Shown: one piece after another, positions 34,139-42,663 of the stretch
How the letters are laid out: each line of letters begins with the position of its first letter
How positions within the stretch are numbered: position 1 is the first letter of the stretch
Program-made: the position numbers and the translations under genes
Assembly: GCA_044463125.1 (NCBI GenBank)
Contig: JBIQMS010000001.1
Location: 124,001 to 188,000, forward strand
DNA from: CAYMZZ01 sp044463125
Lineage (GTDB): Bacteria; Bacteroidota; Bacteroidia; Chitinophagales; Chitinophagaceae
Length of the DNA: 64,000 nt
Direction: 5' to 3'
The notes under the pieces: model-generated
The model's database searches: none
Told to the model about the DNA's origin: nothing
What the model saw: only the letters and a program-made list of their open reading frames with translations

Positions 34139-36703
34139 TTACTCTTTAGGATCCAGTGCGTTATCTATCCGCACCAGCACATCCTGCAAATGATAGCGGC
34201 TGAGAGGGTCGGTAGTACCGGCCGCAGCAGCCCGCACTTCAGAACGCAGGGCAGTAAGGTGTGCACGAACCACACTCTTGATATCCGATTTGTCGGTATT
34301 GGAGCTTACGCTGCCAAAACTGATCGTGATACCACCGCCGGCATTGGCAGGACGGGGCGGGTTCAGAATATTCGACAATTGATTAATATAAGACTTCTGC
34401 AGATTACGACGATATACATCGATTTTCGCGCGCGTGGGCAGTTCTGTCCATACACCTTTTTTCAGGTCGGCGAAAAGGTCGAGCATGGTGTAGGTTTTAG
34501 CGCCTTCCAACGCTTCGGCGTCAATCAGCTTATTCAGGGTACGGGTCGAAAGCAAACCGTTGAGCACATTGTCTTGCAAACGGCCTATTACGGTGGTACC
34601 TTTCAATCCTGTACGGCTAAAAATATCTTCATTAATCAGCCAGGTTGGTGTGGCAAATGCATGCTTGTTGAGGAAGTCCATGGCTTCACGCTGCTTGGCT
34701 TTGGGAACCAGCTCATAAACGGGTCCTTTTTCTTCCACCATCTTCGGCGTTTCCATAACACCCGCAACGTATTTGGCTGCATGGCTATAATACATATTCA
34801 ACTGGCCTGTTACCTGGTTGTACATATCCGCCAGCGACTCGTAGCTCTTGTTGGGCTCGCGGGTCCACTCCATCAGATTTGGAATAATGCGCTTCAGGTT
34901 ACGAATTCCATAATCCGCACCTTTCACGCCATCATCGCCTACCTGCTCACGCTGCGAGCGGGGATCATCGGGATTCGTTTCAGTTCCAAACCAAAGGCGG
35001 TTATCTTTCAGGCGCTCAATGACCCATTTGTTGAGATGGGCTTTCTCATCCCATTCGCTATTAAACTGGGGAAACAGTTTATAACCCCATTCGATGGCCC
35101 ATTTGTCGTAATCGCCAATACGGGGGAAAAGACCATCGCGGCTGATTTTATCTTCGGGCTGTGCCACATAGTTGAAACGGGCATAGTCCATAATAGAAGG
35201 TGTATGACCATTGGCTTCTACCCAGGCTTTGTCGCGCAGTTTTTCAACCGGCACGGTGGAGCTGCTACCGTAGTTGTGGCGCAGTCCAAGCGTATGGCCT
35301 ACTTCGTGCGAAGAAACAAAACGGATCAACTGACCCATCAGCTCTTCATCGTACTGCATCTTTCTTGCCTCAGGATCGTTAGGTGCACACTGCACAAAAT
35401 ACCAGTGGTGTATCAGTTGCATTACGTTGTGGTACCAGTTGATATGGCTCTCCATGATTTCACCGCTCCGGGGATCGGCGATGCTGGGTCCGCTGGCGTT
35501 TGGAATATCGGAAGGCTTGTACACGATAGCAGAATAGCGCGCATCTTCGAGGCTCCATTCGGGATCTTCCTCCTTGGTCGGCGCCATTTTACCGATAACG
35601 GCATTCTTGAAGCCGGCTTTTTCGAATGCCGTCTGCCAGTCGTTCACACCCTGGATCAGGTAAGGCACCCACTGCTTGGGTGTAGCGGGATCGATATAGA
35701 AAATGATGGGCTTCTTGGGTTCTACCAGTTCACCCCGCTTATATTTTGCCATATCTTCTTCTTTGGGTTCGAGCCTCCAGCGCTTAATTATGCGCACGTC
35801 TTCTACACCCTGGGGATTGGCATCAAAATCGGTATACCCTACCGCGAAATAACCCACCCGCGGATCAAAGAAACGCGGCTGCATGGGCTTCTCAGGCAGC
35901 AGCACCAGGGAATTGTTGATCTCCACGGTGATATTGACACCAGCATTACCGCCGCCGCCACGGCCACCTGAAGACTGTCCCGGAGGCGCAGCTGCACGGC
36001 TATAGGTTTTAACAGAAGAAATCTCCACATTCATGGGATAGGACCGCATGCCCGAGATATACGATTTGTCTTTTTGTTGTCCGCCGATACGCATGGATGA
36101 TTTCAGGCCTCCGGAGAAAAACAGCAGATCATTGTCGCCTGCAACATATTCGGTTACGTCCACCACCACAGCAGTTGAATCTTTGCTATAGGCTTTCACG
36201 TCAAAAGCAGCGGCAATGGGTTGTACATTTGATTTAGTCACCGCCATAAACATGGGAGAAGTAGAATCCTTGGCATACTCCGCAAAAGAGATGTCACGCA
36301 GGAATACCTTATGCTCGGGTCCACTTTCGAAAAGAATCACATGCTGCCCAATCTGGTCGCCTGCGAAACCAAAAAAGCCGTTACGCATACCCGCGGCGGC
36401 TTTCGAAATCCGGTTTACTACCAGGATTTCTCTTCCCATCATATTATTGGGAATTTCAAAGTAATATTTATCCTCCACTTTGTGAACAGTGAACATGCCC
36501 TGGTCGCTTACGGCTTTTGATGTGATGACTTCGCCATAAGGTTTGGGGCCATTGTTATTGTTGCGCGCGTTGGCAACCGGTCCGGCTGGTGGCTTCTTGG
36601 TTGTATCCACTACTTCCGGTCTGCGATTCCTGTTTTGCGCCTGTGATACCTGGAGCATAAGACTTGCTGCCAGTACGAGTGAGACTTGGTTTAGATAACG
36701 CAT
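34139..36703 (-). CDS. Secreted zinc metalloprotease (DUF5118-DUF5117-DUF4953 type)
   Basis: 854 residues. Signal peptide (about 1-23, MLQVSQAQ), short N-terminal module (PYGEVITSKAVSDQGMFTVHKVEDKYYFEIPN), a DUF5117-like beta domain, then a metzincin-like catalytic part with HEVGHTLGLRH (HExxHxxGxxH zinc site) and the following NYGSSST and SIMDYARFNYVAQ (SxMDY Met-turn). Family members are large Bacteroidota periplasmic or surface proteases of unknown substrate. It sits between infC and rpmI, an uncommon place. Flanked by terminators on both sides, so it is an independent unit. Confidence 0.9.
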   Translation of the reverse strand: MRYLNQVSLVLAASLMLQVSQAQNRNRRPEVVDTTKKPPAGPVANARNNNNGPKPYGEVITSKAVSDQGMFTVHKVEDKYYFEIPNNMMGREILVVNRISKAAAGMRNGFFGFAGDQIGQHVILFESGPEHKVFLRDISFAEYAKDSTSPMFMAVTKSNVQPIAAAFDVKAYSKDSTAVVVDVTEYVAGDNDLLFFSGGLKSSMRIGGQQKDKSYISGMRSYPMNVEISSVKTYSRAAAPPGQSSGGRGGGGNAGVNITVEINNSLVLLPEKPMQPRFFDPRVGYFAVGYTDFDANPQGVEDVRIIKRWRLEPKEEDMAKYKRGELVEPKKPIIFYIDPATPKQWVPYLIQGVNDWQTAFEKAGFKNAVIGKMAPTKEEDPEWSLEDARYSAIVYKPSDIPNASGPSIADPRSGEIMESHINWYHNVMQLIHHWYFVQCAPNDPEARKMQYDEELMGQLIRFVSSHEVGHTLGLRHNYGSSSTVPVEKLRDKAWVEANGHTPSIMDYARFNYVAQPEDKISRDGLFPRIGDYDKWAIEWGYKLFPQFNSEWDEKAHLNKWVIERLKDNRLWFGTETNPDDPRSQREQVGDDGVKGADYGIRNLKRIIPNLMEWTREPNKSYESLADMYNQVTGQLNMYYSHAAKYVAGVMETPKMVEEKGPVYELVPKAKQREAMDFLNKHAFATPTWLINEDIFSRTGLKGTTVIGRLQDNVLNGLLSTRTLNKLIDAEALEGAKTYTMLDLFADLKKGVWTELPTRAKIDVYRRNLQKSYINQLSNILNPPRPANAGGGITISFGSVSSNTDKSDIKSVVRAHLTALRSEVRAAAAGTTDPLSRYHLQDVLVRIDNALDPKE

Positions 36704-36811
36704 ATGGTATAATTGATGAAAAAATTGCAGCTATAGCAGGATAAGGCGTAACCGTCGATGCAATTGGATGCTGAATATCTTAAAAACATGCTATCTGGCA
36801 AAGAAAAAAAA

Positions 36812-36844
36812 TAAACCCGGCTAATAGCCGGGTTGAATGGTGCG
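36812..36844 (-). terminator. infC intrinsic terminator
   Basis: Stem AACCCGGCT / AGCCGGGTT with a 3-nt loop; on the minus strand it is followed by TTTATTTTTTTT. 15 nt after the infC stop. Confidence 0.9.
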
Positions 36845-36859
36845 TTTTGTTGAATCTTA

Positions 36860-37492
36860 TTACTTCTTTTTACCTTTTGGCGCAAACATAGCCAACATTC
36901 GGCGCCCTTCCATCTTGGGCATATTTTCCAAAATGCCCACTTCCGCCAGCCGCTCCGCAAACTTGAGCAGCAGCAACTGCCCTCTTTCCTGGAACTGTAT
37001 TGCACGGCCTTTGAACTGCACATAGGCTTTCACCTTATTCCCTTCCTTCAAAAACTCCTCGGCATGTTTGGCCTTGAAGTTGAAATCATGGTCATCCGTA
37101 TTGGGAGTAAAACGAATTTCCTTCACTTCAGAGACTTTGCTCTTGGCTTTCATCTCTTTTTCTTTCTTCTTCTTATCGTAAAGGAACTTATTGTAGTCAA
37201 TGATTTTACAAACAGGAGGATCCACCTGTGGTGAAATCTCAACCAGGTCCAGCTCCATATCCTTGGCCATGCGTAGCGCATCCTGGGTGTTGTAAATGCC
37301 AACCTCCACATTGTCGCCTACCAGGCGCACCTGCGGTACACGGATATATTGGTTGATCCGGTGTTCCGCTTCCTTTCTCGGCATCATTCTGCCTCTGAAA
37401 CCGCCTTTATTAAATCCACCACCACCGGGTCTGAAACCGCCCCCGCCTGATGGCCTGTTGAACCCGCCTCCGGGTTTTTGTGGTACTGCCAT
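36860..37492 (-). CDS. infC: Translation initiation factor IF-3
   Basis: 210 residues, longer than the ~180 of E. coli because of a Gly/Phe/Pro-rich N-terminal extension (about 1-38, repeating PGGGGF-like units). The IF-3 body begins at EHRINQYIRVPQVRLVGDNVEVG; the C-terminal domain includes VKEIRFTPNTDDHDFNFK and GRAIQFQERGQLLLLKF. Start MAVPQKPGG is ATG, not the rare AUU used for autoregulation in E. coli. It lies 125 bp after thrS; the leader carries a hairpin. Its usual followers rpmI-rplT are displaced by 2.9 kb. Confidence 0.95.
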   Translation of the reverse strand: MAVPQKPGGGFNRPSGGGGFRPGGGGFNKGGFRGRMMPRKEAEHRINQYIRVPQVRLVGDNVEVGIYNTQDALRMAKDMELDLVEISPQVDPPVCKIIDYNKFLYDKKKKEKEMKAKSKVSEVKEIRFTPNTDDHDFNFKAKHAEEFLKEGNKVKAYVQFKGRAIQFQERGQLLLLKFAERLAEVGILENMPKMEGRRMLAMFAPKGKKK

Positions 37493-37518
37493 TTAGTTTT
37501 TTTAGTTTAAAAATAGGT

Positions 37519-37537
37519 GCCGGTCTGCTTGACCGGC
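37519..37537 (-). other. Hairpin in the thrS-infC spacer
   Basis: Stem GCCGGTC / GACCGGC with a 5-nt loop. On the minus strand it is followed by ACCTATTTTT, so it may be a weak terminator or attenuator between thrS and infC. Confidence 0.5.
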
Positions 37538-37617
37538 AAATTGATAAAAATTATGAATACGAATTTGAGGAAAATTTGCGAATTGGCAAATTTACAGGTT
37601 ATGGGAAAATCACCGGA

Positions 37618-39561
37618 TTATTCGCCTAATTCCCGGTCGCGGATTTCCTGTGTCGCTTTTTCGATAAATTCCTCTACCGAGATGGCACCCAGATCCCCCT
37701 TACCCTGCCTCCTTACCGATACTTTTCCTTCGTTCACTTCTTTTTCGCCGATAATGAGCATATAAGGCACTTTCAACAGCTCGGTATCCCGAATCTTTTT
37801 GCCTATCTTCTCATTACGATCATCCATTTCGGCGCGAATGCCCGCTTTTTTGAGTGTCTGGGTCACTCCTTTCGCATAATCGCCAAACTTATCACTGATG
37901 GGCAGCACTTTCACCTGTCGGGGTGCCAGCCACAAGGGAAACTTACCGGCATATTGCTCCAACAAAAATCCAATGAATCGCTCATGGGTTCCCAGCGGTG
38001 CACGGTGAATAATGAGAGGGGTGTCGGAACTATTATCCTGCGTGGTATAATGCAGTTTAAAGCTACGGCCCTGTGAAAAATCAACCTGGTTGGTGGCCAG
38101 TGTAAACTCACGACCGATGGCACTGAAAATCTGCACATCTATCTTGGGTCCATAAAATGCCGCCTCATCCTGCACTTCCACAAATGGAATACCGGATTCA
38201 ACCAGCACATTTCGTACCATAGTCTCCGTTTCCTGCCAAAGCTGCGGTTCATTCACATATTTCACTCCCAGCTTGTCGGGTGAATGCAACGAAAGGCGCA
38301 TCACGTACTTTTCAATTCCAAAGATCTTGAAGTATTTCAGGTACATGTCGTTTACAGCACGAAACTCATCATTGAACTGTTCCTTGGTGCAGTAAATATG
38401 CGCATCGTTCATGTGCAGGCATCGTACCCGCATGAGGCCAAACAACTCCCCACTCTGCTCATAGCGGTATACAGTTCCGTATTCCGCTATGCGAAATGGC
38501 AGGTCGCGATAGCTCTTCGGCTCCGCCGCAAATATTTTATGGTGATGCGGACAGTTCATGCTCTTCAGATAGTACTTCTCCCCATCCAGTTCCATGGGAG
38601 GATACATACTATCCGCATAATAAGGAAGGTGACCACTGGTGAGATACATACTCTCTTTCGCGATATGTGGCGTTACCACCCGGTGATAGCCGGCTTCCTG
38701 TTCGGTTTCTTTGGCCAGCTTTTCCAGCTCTTCTATCACTACTGTACCATTGGGCAGCCACATGATGAGTCCCTGGCCCACATCATCGTCCATGGTATAA
38801 ATGCCCAACTCCTTACCCAACTTGCGGTGGTCTCTCCTTTTGGCTTCTTCCAGCAGGGCCAGGTGGGCATCTAATTCTTTCTGCGATGGAAAGGTTACGC
38901 CATAAACGCGGGTGAGTTGTTTATTTCTTTCGTCGCCTTTCCAGTAAGCACCGGCGATATTGGTAAGCTTGATGGCTTTGATTAATCCGGTATGCGGAAT
39001 ATGCGGCCCCCGGCACAAATCGGTAAACCCACCCTGGGTATAAAAACTTATCTCACCGTCGGCAAGGCCAGCCAGCAAATCCAGCTTGTATTCATCATTC
39101 TTTTGTGTGAAATACTGAATGGCTTCCGGCTTGCTGATCTCCTGGCGAACAAAAGGATTGTTCTGCCTGGCCAGTTCGTTCATTTTCTTCTCCAGCTTTT
39201 CCAGGTCCTCCTCGGTCATCTTGCGGTCGCCCAGGTCCATATCGTAATAAAAACCCTGTGGGTTTTCGGTGGGTGGCCCTACCCAAAATTTTACACCGGG
39301 GAAAATCGATTCTACCGCCTCAGCCATCAGGTGGGCAGAAGAGTGCCAGAATGTTTTCTTACCATCCGCGTCATCCCAGGTCAGCAATTGCAGGTCAGCG
39401 TCGGCTTGAATGGGTCGGCTAAGGTCCCACACTTCCTTGTTGACGCGTGCGGCCAGGAGCTTGCGCGCCAGACCTTCCGAAATGGATTTAGCTATATCTA
39501 GGGCGCTGGTTCCTTTTTCATATTGGCGAACGGCGCCATCTGGAAATCGAATATTGATCAT
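37618..39561 (-). CDS. thrS: Threonyl-tRNA synthetase
   Basis: 647 residues, class II synthetase. TGS domain at the N-terminus (PDGAVRQYEKGTSALDIA), second editing-like domain with HSSAHLMAEAV and YYDMDLGDRKMTEEDL, catalytic core with SMNCPHHHKIF (zinc ligands Cys and His), YEQSGELFGLMRVR and THERFIGFLLEQYAG (motif 3), C-terminal anticodon domain (WLAPRQVKVLPIS). A -7 like TAATTTTG (reverse complement at 39601-39608) lies about 40 nt upstream, with no well-spaced -33. Confidence 0.97.
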   Translation of the reverse strand: MINIRFPDGAVRQYEKGTSALDIAKSISEGLARKLLAARVNKEVWDLSRPIQADADLQLLTWDDADGKKTFWHSSAHLMAEAVESIFPGVKFWVGPPTENPQGFYYDMDLGDRKMTEEDLEKLEKKMNELARQNNPFVRQEISKPEAIQYFTQKNDEYKLDLLAGLADGEISFYTQGGFTDLCRGPHIPHTGLIKAIKLTNIAGAYWKGDERNKQLTRVYGVTFPSQKELDAHLALLEEAKRRDHRKLGKELGIYTMDDDVGQGLIMWLPNGTVVIEELEKLAKETEQEAGYHRVVTPHIAKESMYLTSGHLPYYADSMYPPMELDGEKYYLKSMNCPHHHKIFAAEPKSYRDLPFRIAEYGTVYRYEQSGELFGLMRVRCLHMNDAHIYCTKEQFNDEFRAVNDMYLKYFKIFGIEKYVMRLSLHSPDKLGVKYVNEPQLWQETETMVRNVLVESGIPFVEVQDEAAFYGPKIDVQIFSAIGREFTLATNQVDFSQGRSFKLHYTTQDNSSDTPLIIHRAPLGTHERFIGFLLEQYAGKFPLWLAPRQVKVLPISDKFGDYAKGVTQTLKKAGIRAEMDDRNEKIGKKIRDTELLKVPYMLIIGEKEVNEGKVSVRRQGKGDLGAISVEEFIEKATQEIRDRELGE

Positions 39562-39711
39562 TCAGTTGAGGATGAAAATGTTTTGAGCAATTCAGGAGCG
39601 CAAAATTAACGAAATGCGGGGAGAGTGGAAAAAGCAAAGCGCAAAACCAGGGAATATGGTGGAATTGATAAAAGCTTCTTAAAATTAACAAAGTCTTACT
39701 TCCTCTCACTT

Positions 39712-39741
39712 TTTGCTTTACGAACAGATTCGTTAGTTTTG
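39712..39741 (+). promoter_or_regulatory. Promoter abutting the 39747 gene
   Basis: TTTG (39712-39715), 18-nt spacer, TAGTTTTG (39734-39741). The -7 box ends 5 nt before the ATG, so the transcript would be leaderless or nearly so, unless translation starts at a later codon. Confidence 0.6.
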
Positions 39742-39746
39742 GCCCG

Positions 39747-40853
39747 ATGTTTCTGCTTGTTACAAGACGGCTCTGCCTTTCCCTGCTTATTCTCGTGCCC
39801 GGCCTGATGTCTGCATCGGCACAGGACCTGACCGGCATTTGGCGCGGCTACTTTAAAACCGAGCTGGGCGACACCTATAAACTCGAGATTCAAATCAAAC
39901 AAAGCCCCACCGGATTCAAAGGGGTTACCTATTCCTACCTTACTACCGTTTTCTATGGCAAAGCCGTATTAACCGGCAATTTCAATAAGTCGGAGAAATC
40001 GGCCATGATACAGGAAATCCGCACCGTTGAGCTGCGCATGAGTCCCGGTTCCGTTTCCTGCATCATGAAATACCTGCTCGAATATTCCAAATCGGGCAAA
40101 GAGGAATTTCTCGAAGGCGTTTATACCAGCGCTTACGAAACGGATGGTTATGGCGGAAAACGTGGCGATAACTGTGGCGGAGGTATTGTACGCCTGCGCA
40201 AAGTGCCCACTTCGGATTTTTACATCGAGCCCTTTCTGCGCGATGAACCAGTGGTATCCCGCCCGCGTAAAGATCCGCCCCGCGTAAACCAGTCACCCGG
40301 CAATAAGACCACCCTGGTGCCGCAAAAACAAAATACGCCAAAAGACAGCCCTTCTGTAGCAAAGAAAGAGCCGCAAAAAGATGCGAAAACCAACCAGCCA
40401 GTTCAAAAGGAGACCAATACAAAGATTCCGGACACAGCCGTGGCTAAGAAGCCTTCCATCAACACCCGACCCAACAAGCCGGTGATGAAGGAGCCCGTCA
40501 ATATACGCAATCGAAAATCGGACCTGATGCGGTCACTGGTATTGTACGATCCCAATGTTACCATCAAGCTGTTTGATAACGGGGAGATTGATGACGATAC
40601 CATTTCCGTTTATCTCAACGACCGCCTGGTGTTGTCGAATAAAAGACTTACGGCTTCCCCTCTTGTATTCAATTTCGTGATGGATGAAAACGATCCCGAG
40701 CAAATTGTAACCATGGTGGCCGAGAACCTGGGTCGCATACCACCCAATACCTCTCTTATGATTGTGGAGTCGGGTAAACAGCGATTTGAAGTACGGATTA
40801 CCTCCAATGAGCAGAAAAACGCCGCGGTTCGGTTCCGGTACGAACCTCGCTAA
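39747..40853 (+). CDS. Secreted two-domain protein, paralogue A
   Basis: 368 residues: signal peptide (about 1-26, LMSASAQ), N-terminal beta domain opening LTGIWRGYFKTELGDTYKLEI (lipocalin-like look), a 60-residue Lys/Pro/Gln-rich linker, and a C-terminal domain (TIKLFDNGEIDDDTISVYLN, ENLGRIPPNTSLMIVESGKQRFEVRITSNEQKNAAVRF). The C-terminal domain repeats closely in the next gene. Conserved in Bacteroidota as an uncharacterised secreted type, as far as I recognise. Function unknown. Confidence 0.75.
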   Translation: MFLLVTRRLCLSLLILVPGLMSASAQDLTGIWRGYFKTELGDTYKLEIQIKQSPTGFKGVTYSYLTTVFYGKAVLTGNFNKSEKSAMIQEIRTVELRMSPGSVSCIMKYLLEYSKSGKEEFLEGVYTSAYETDGYGGKRGDNCGGGIVRLRKVPTSDFYIEPFLRDEPVVSRPRKDPPRVNQSPGNKTTLVPQKQNTPKDSPSVAKKEPQKDAKTNQPVQKETNTKIPDTAVAKKPSINTRPNKPVMKEPVNIRNRKSDLMRSLVLYDPNVTIKLFDNGEIDDDTISVYLNDRLVLSNKRLTASPLVFNFVMDENDPEQIVTMVAENLGRIPPNTSLMIVESGKQRFEVRITSNEQKNAAVRFRYEPR

Positions 40854-40910
40854 AGCCGCTTCTGTAAAATTTGGCCGCCGTCAACGTATTTTCCTCTATT
40901 TTCATTTTTC

Positions 40911-41735
40911 ATGTTAAGGACATTTGCGCTGTTAATTGGTTTAGCCTGCTTTTATTCCGGAGAGTCGCAGGTGATAAACGGGTTCTGGAAAGGGCGGCTG
41001 GTGATGGAACCCGGTGGCTGCTTCCCCGTTTACAATATCGAATTTCAATTGCAGGTATTGAATGGCGTTCGTATCACCGGCAATTCCTATCACTATTCCG
41101 ATACCAGCAATTACGTAAAGGAAGAATTTGAGGGCTATTATGATTCCACCCAAAAGACCCTTACCATCCAGGAAATGAAAGTGTCGATCTTTCGTATCCC
41201 TCCTGACTGTATTCCCTGTATCAAAAACTATGTGCTCACGTACCATACCGATGGACGTGAAGAGCAATTGCGCGGAAGCTGGACCGGAAAAACGATGGAT
41301 GGAAAAAGCGCCTGCCCTTCCGGTTCTATTGTATTAACGAGAATTCAGAAGTCGGCCTTTGAGCCTCCGGTACCAGAGCCCCTGAAGGATCGCAAAAATG
41401 AATTGGTGCGCGAAATTTTTGTGGACACAGGCACAATTCGTCTCGACTTCTATGATAATGGCCAGATAGATGGCGACACCATTTCGGTGTATGTAGATAA
41501 TGTGGCCGTGGTATCGCATAAATTACTCACCGCAAAACCCGTGACCATCACCCTTCAAATAGACCCTTCCAAACCGTTGCAGGAAGTGGTAATGGTGGGT
41601 GAAAACCTGGGTTCCATTCCACCCAATACCGCACTCATGATTGTAAATACTGGTAAGAAAAGATACCAGTTGTATCTTACTTCAGATGATAAAAAGAATT
41701 CGTTGGTGCGATTTGTGTATAAGCCGGGGGAATGA
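40911..41735 (+). CDS. Secreted two-domain protein, paralogue B
   Basis: 274 residues: signal peptide (about 1-18, FYSGESQ), then INGFWKGRLVMEPGGCFPVYNIE as the N-terminal domain and TIRLDFYDNGQIDGDTISVYVD / ENLGSIPPNTALMIVNTGKKRYQLYLTSDDKKNSLVRF as the C-terminal domain. It is a tandem duplicate of the preceding gene (57 bp apart) but lacks the long Lys/Pro linker. Paired cysteines (PPDCIPC) may form a disulphide. The stop is followed directly by a nested heptad element. Confidence 0.75.
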   Translation: MLRTFALLIGLACFYSGESQVINGFWKGRLVMEPGGCFPVYNIEFQLQVLNGVRITGNSYHYSDTSNYVKEEFEGYYDSTQKTLTIQEMKVSIFRIPPDCIPCIKNYVLTYHTDGREEQLRGSWTGKTMDGKSACPSGSIVLTRIQKSAFEPPVPEPLKDRKNELVREIFVDTGTIRLDFYDNGQIDGDTISVYVDNVAVVSHKLLTAKPVTITLQIDPSKPLQEVVMVGENLGSIPPNTALMIVNTGKKRYQLYLTSDDKKNSLVRFVYKPGE

Positions 41736-41737
41736 GT

Positions 41738-41914
41738 AAGACGTATTACGTAGTACGTTTTACGTTTTACGTTTTTGGGTTTAGGGTTTAGAGTTTAAAG
41801 TTTAAGGTTTAGACTTGAAGTTTGAAGCAACTATATCAAATATTAAATATTGAACCTTAAACCATAAACCTTAAACTAAAAAAACGTACTACGTATTACG
41901 TAAAACGTACTACG
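41738..41914. repeat. Complete nested heptad element, ACGTNNT/GTTTARR
   Basis: Outer left arm 41740-41776 (ACGTATT, ACGTAGT, ACGTTTT, ACGTTTT, ACGTTTT), inner left arm to about 41813 (GTTTAGG, GTTTAGA, GTTTAAA, GTTTAAG, GTTTAGA), 38-nt AT-rich centre, inner right arm about 41852-41878, outer right arm 41884-41914. It fills the convergent spacer; the two stops lie 2 nt and 0 nt outside it. Confidence 0.92.
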
Positions 41915-42541
41915 TCACTGCGCTGCCATAAAATTAATGGTATCCTTCGGCGCTCCACAATGCAACATTCCATCTTTATGCACCGGATGCTGTGTTCCCA
42001 GGTATGGGTTTCTTACTTCTTTGGTGGGACTAAGCCAGTTGGCGGCCTCGTTATCGTTGAAGGCCATGGGACATTCCTGCCAGTACATTTTTTCCTGGTC
42101 GTATTTTACCACGATAAATAGCAGGCGTAGATTATCGGAAAGGGTTTGAAAGGCGCGGCGACGTGCATCCCAGTCGGCTGCCACGAGAATATTGGAGGCT
42201 TCGAGTTTGGCATTGCTGAGTGGATCGATGGCGCTTTCGTAGATGCCGGTGGTATCCTGTTTGAGTTCATCAATTCGCAGGCTATCGAGCGCCAATGCAA
42301 GTTCTTTCGCGCTGGAATTGGTGGCTTCCAGGTTCCAGTTGACCAGGGCTTCACTCAGCGCATAATAATCGGCCAGGGCCTCCTTTACGGATGCATTGAA
42401 CACATCGCTATGCTTACTCACCGCCATGGGCACAGGTTTGGGACCTTTGGGATTTTTTTTGCCCCCTTTGAAATAGGTAAAGTAGATGTATCCTGCGCCG
42501 ATTAGGATAATGGCAAAAAATATGGCGAAAAATTTCTTCAT
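41915..42541 (-). CDS. Membrane-anchored DUF3347 protein
   Basis: 208 residues: one N-terminal membrane helix (FFAIFFAIILIGAGYIYFTYF), basic stop-transfer (KGGKKNPKG), then a helical DUF3347 domain (ALADYYALSEALVNWNLE, WDARRRAFQTLSDNL) ending in the conserved YWQECPMAFNDNEAANWLS, NPYLG, MLHCG. In other proteins this C-P-M/H-x-C-G pattern accompanies copper-efflux (CusB-type) modules and may bind metal; no efflux gene adjoins here. Role unknown. Confidence 0.82.
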   Translation of the reverse strand: MKKFFAIFFAIILIGAGYIYFTYFKGGKKNPKGPKPVPMAVSKHSDVFNASVKEALADYYALSEALVNWNLEATNSSAKELALALDSLRIDELKQDTTGIYESAIDPLSNAKLEASNILVAADWDARRRAFQTLSDNLRLLFIVVKYDQEKMYWQECPMAFNDNEAANWLSPTKEVRNPYLGTQHPVHKDGMLHCGAPKDTINFMAAQ

Positions 42542-42663
42542 CCGTACAGGGTTTGTTTCAAAGATAAATCAAAGGAGCTTCCACTGGTAATTCTTTATTT
42601 TTGCCAATTCATCCGGAAGCCCGGAATCGAAAAATTTAAAACACATTTCGCAAAAAACAGATC

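Noticed and set aside
34136..35971. 611-codon plus-strand frame opposite the metalloprotease
   Set aside because: The minus-strand product has a signal peptide and an intact HExxHxxGxxH site; the plus frame shows no family text.
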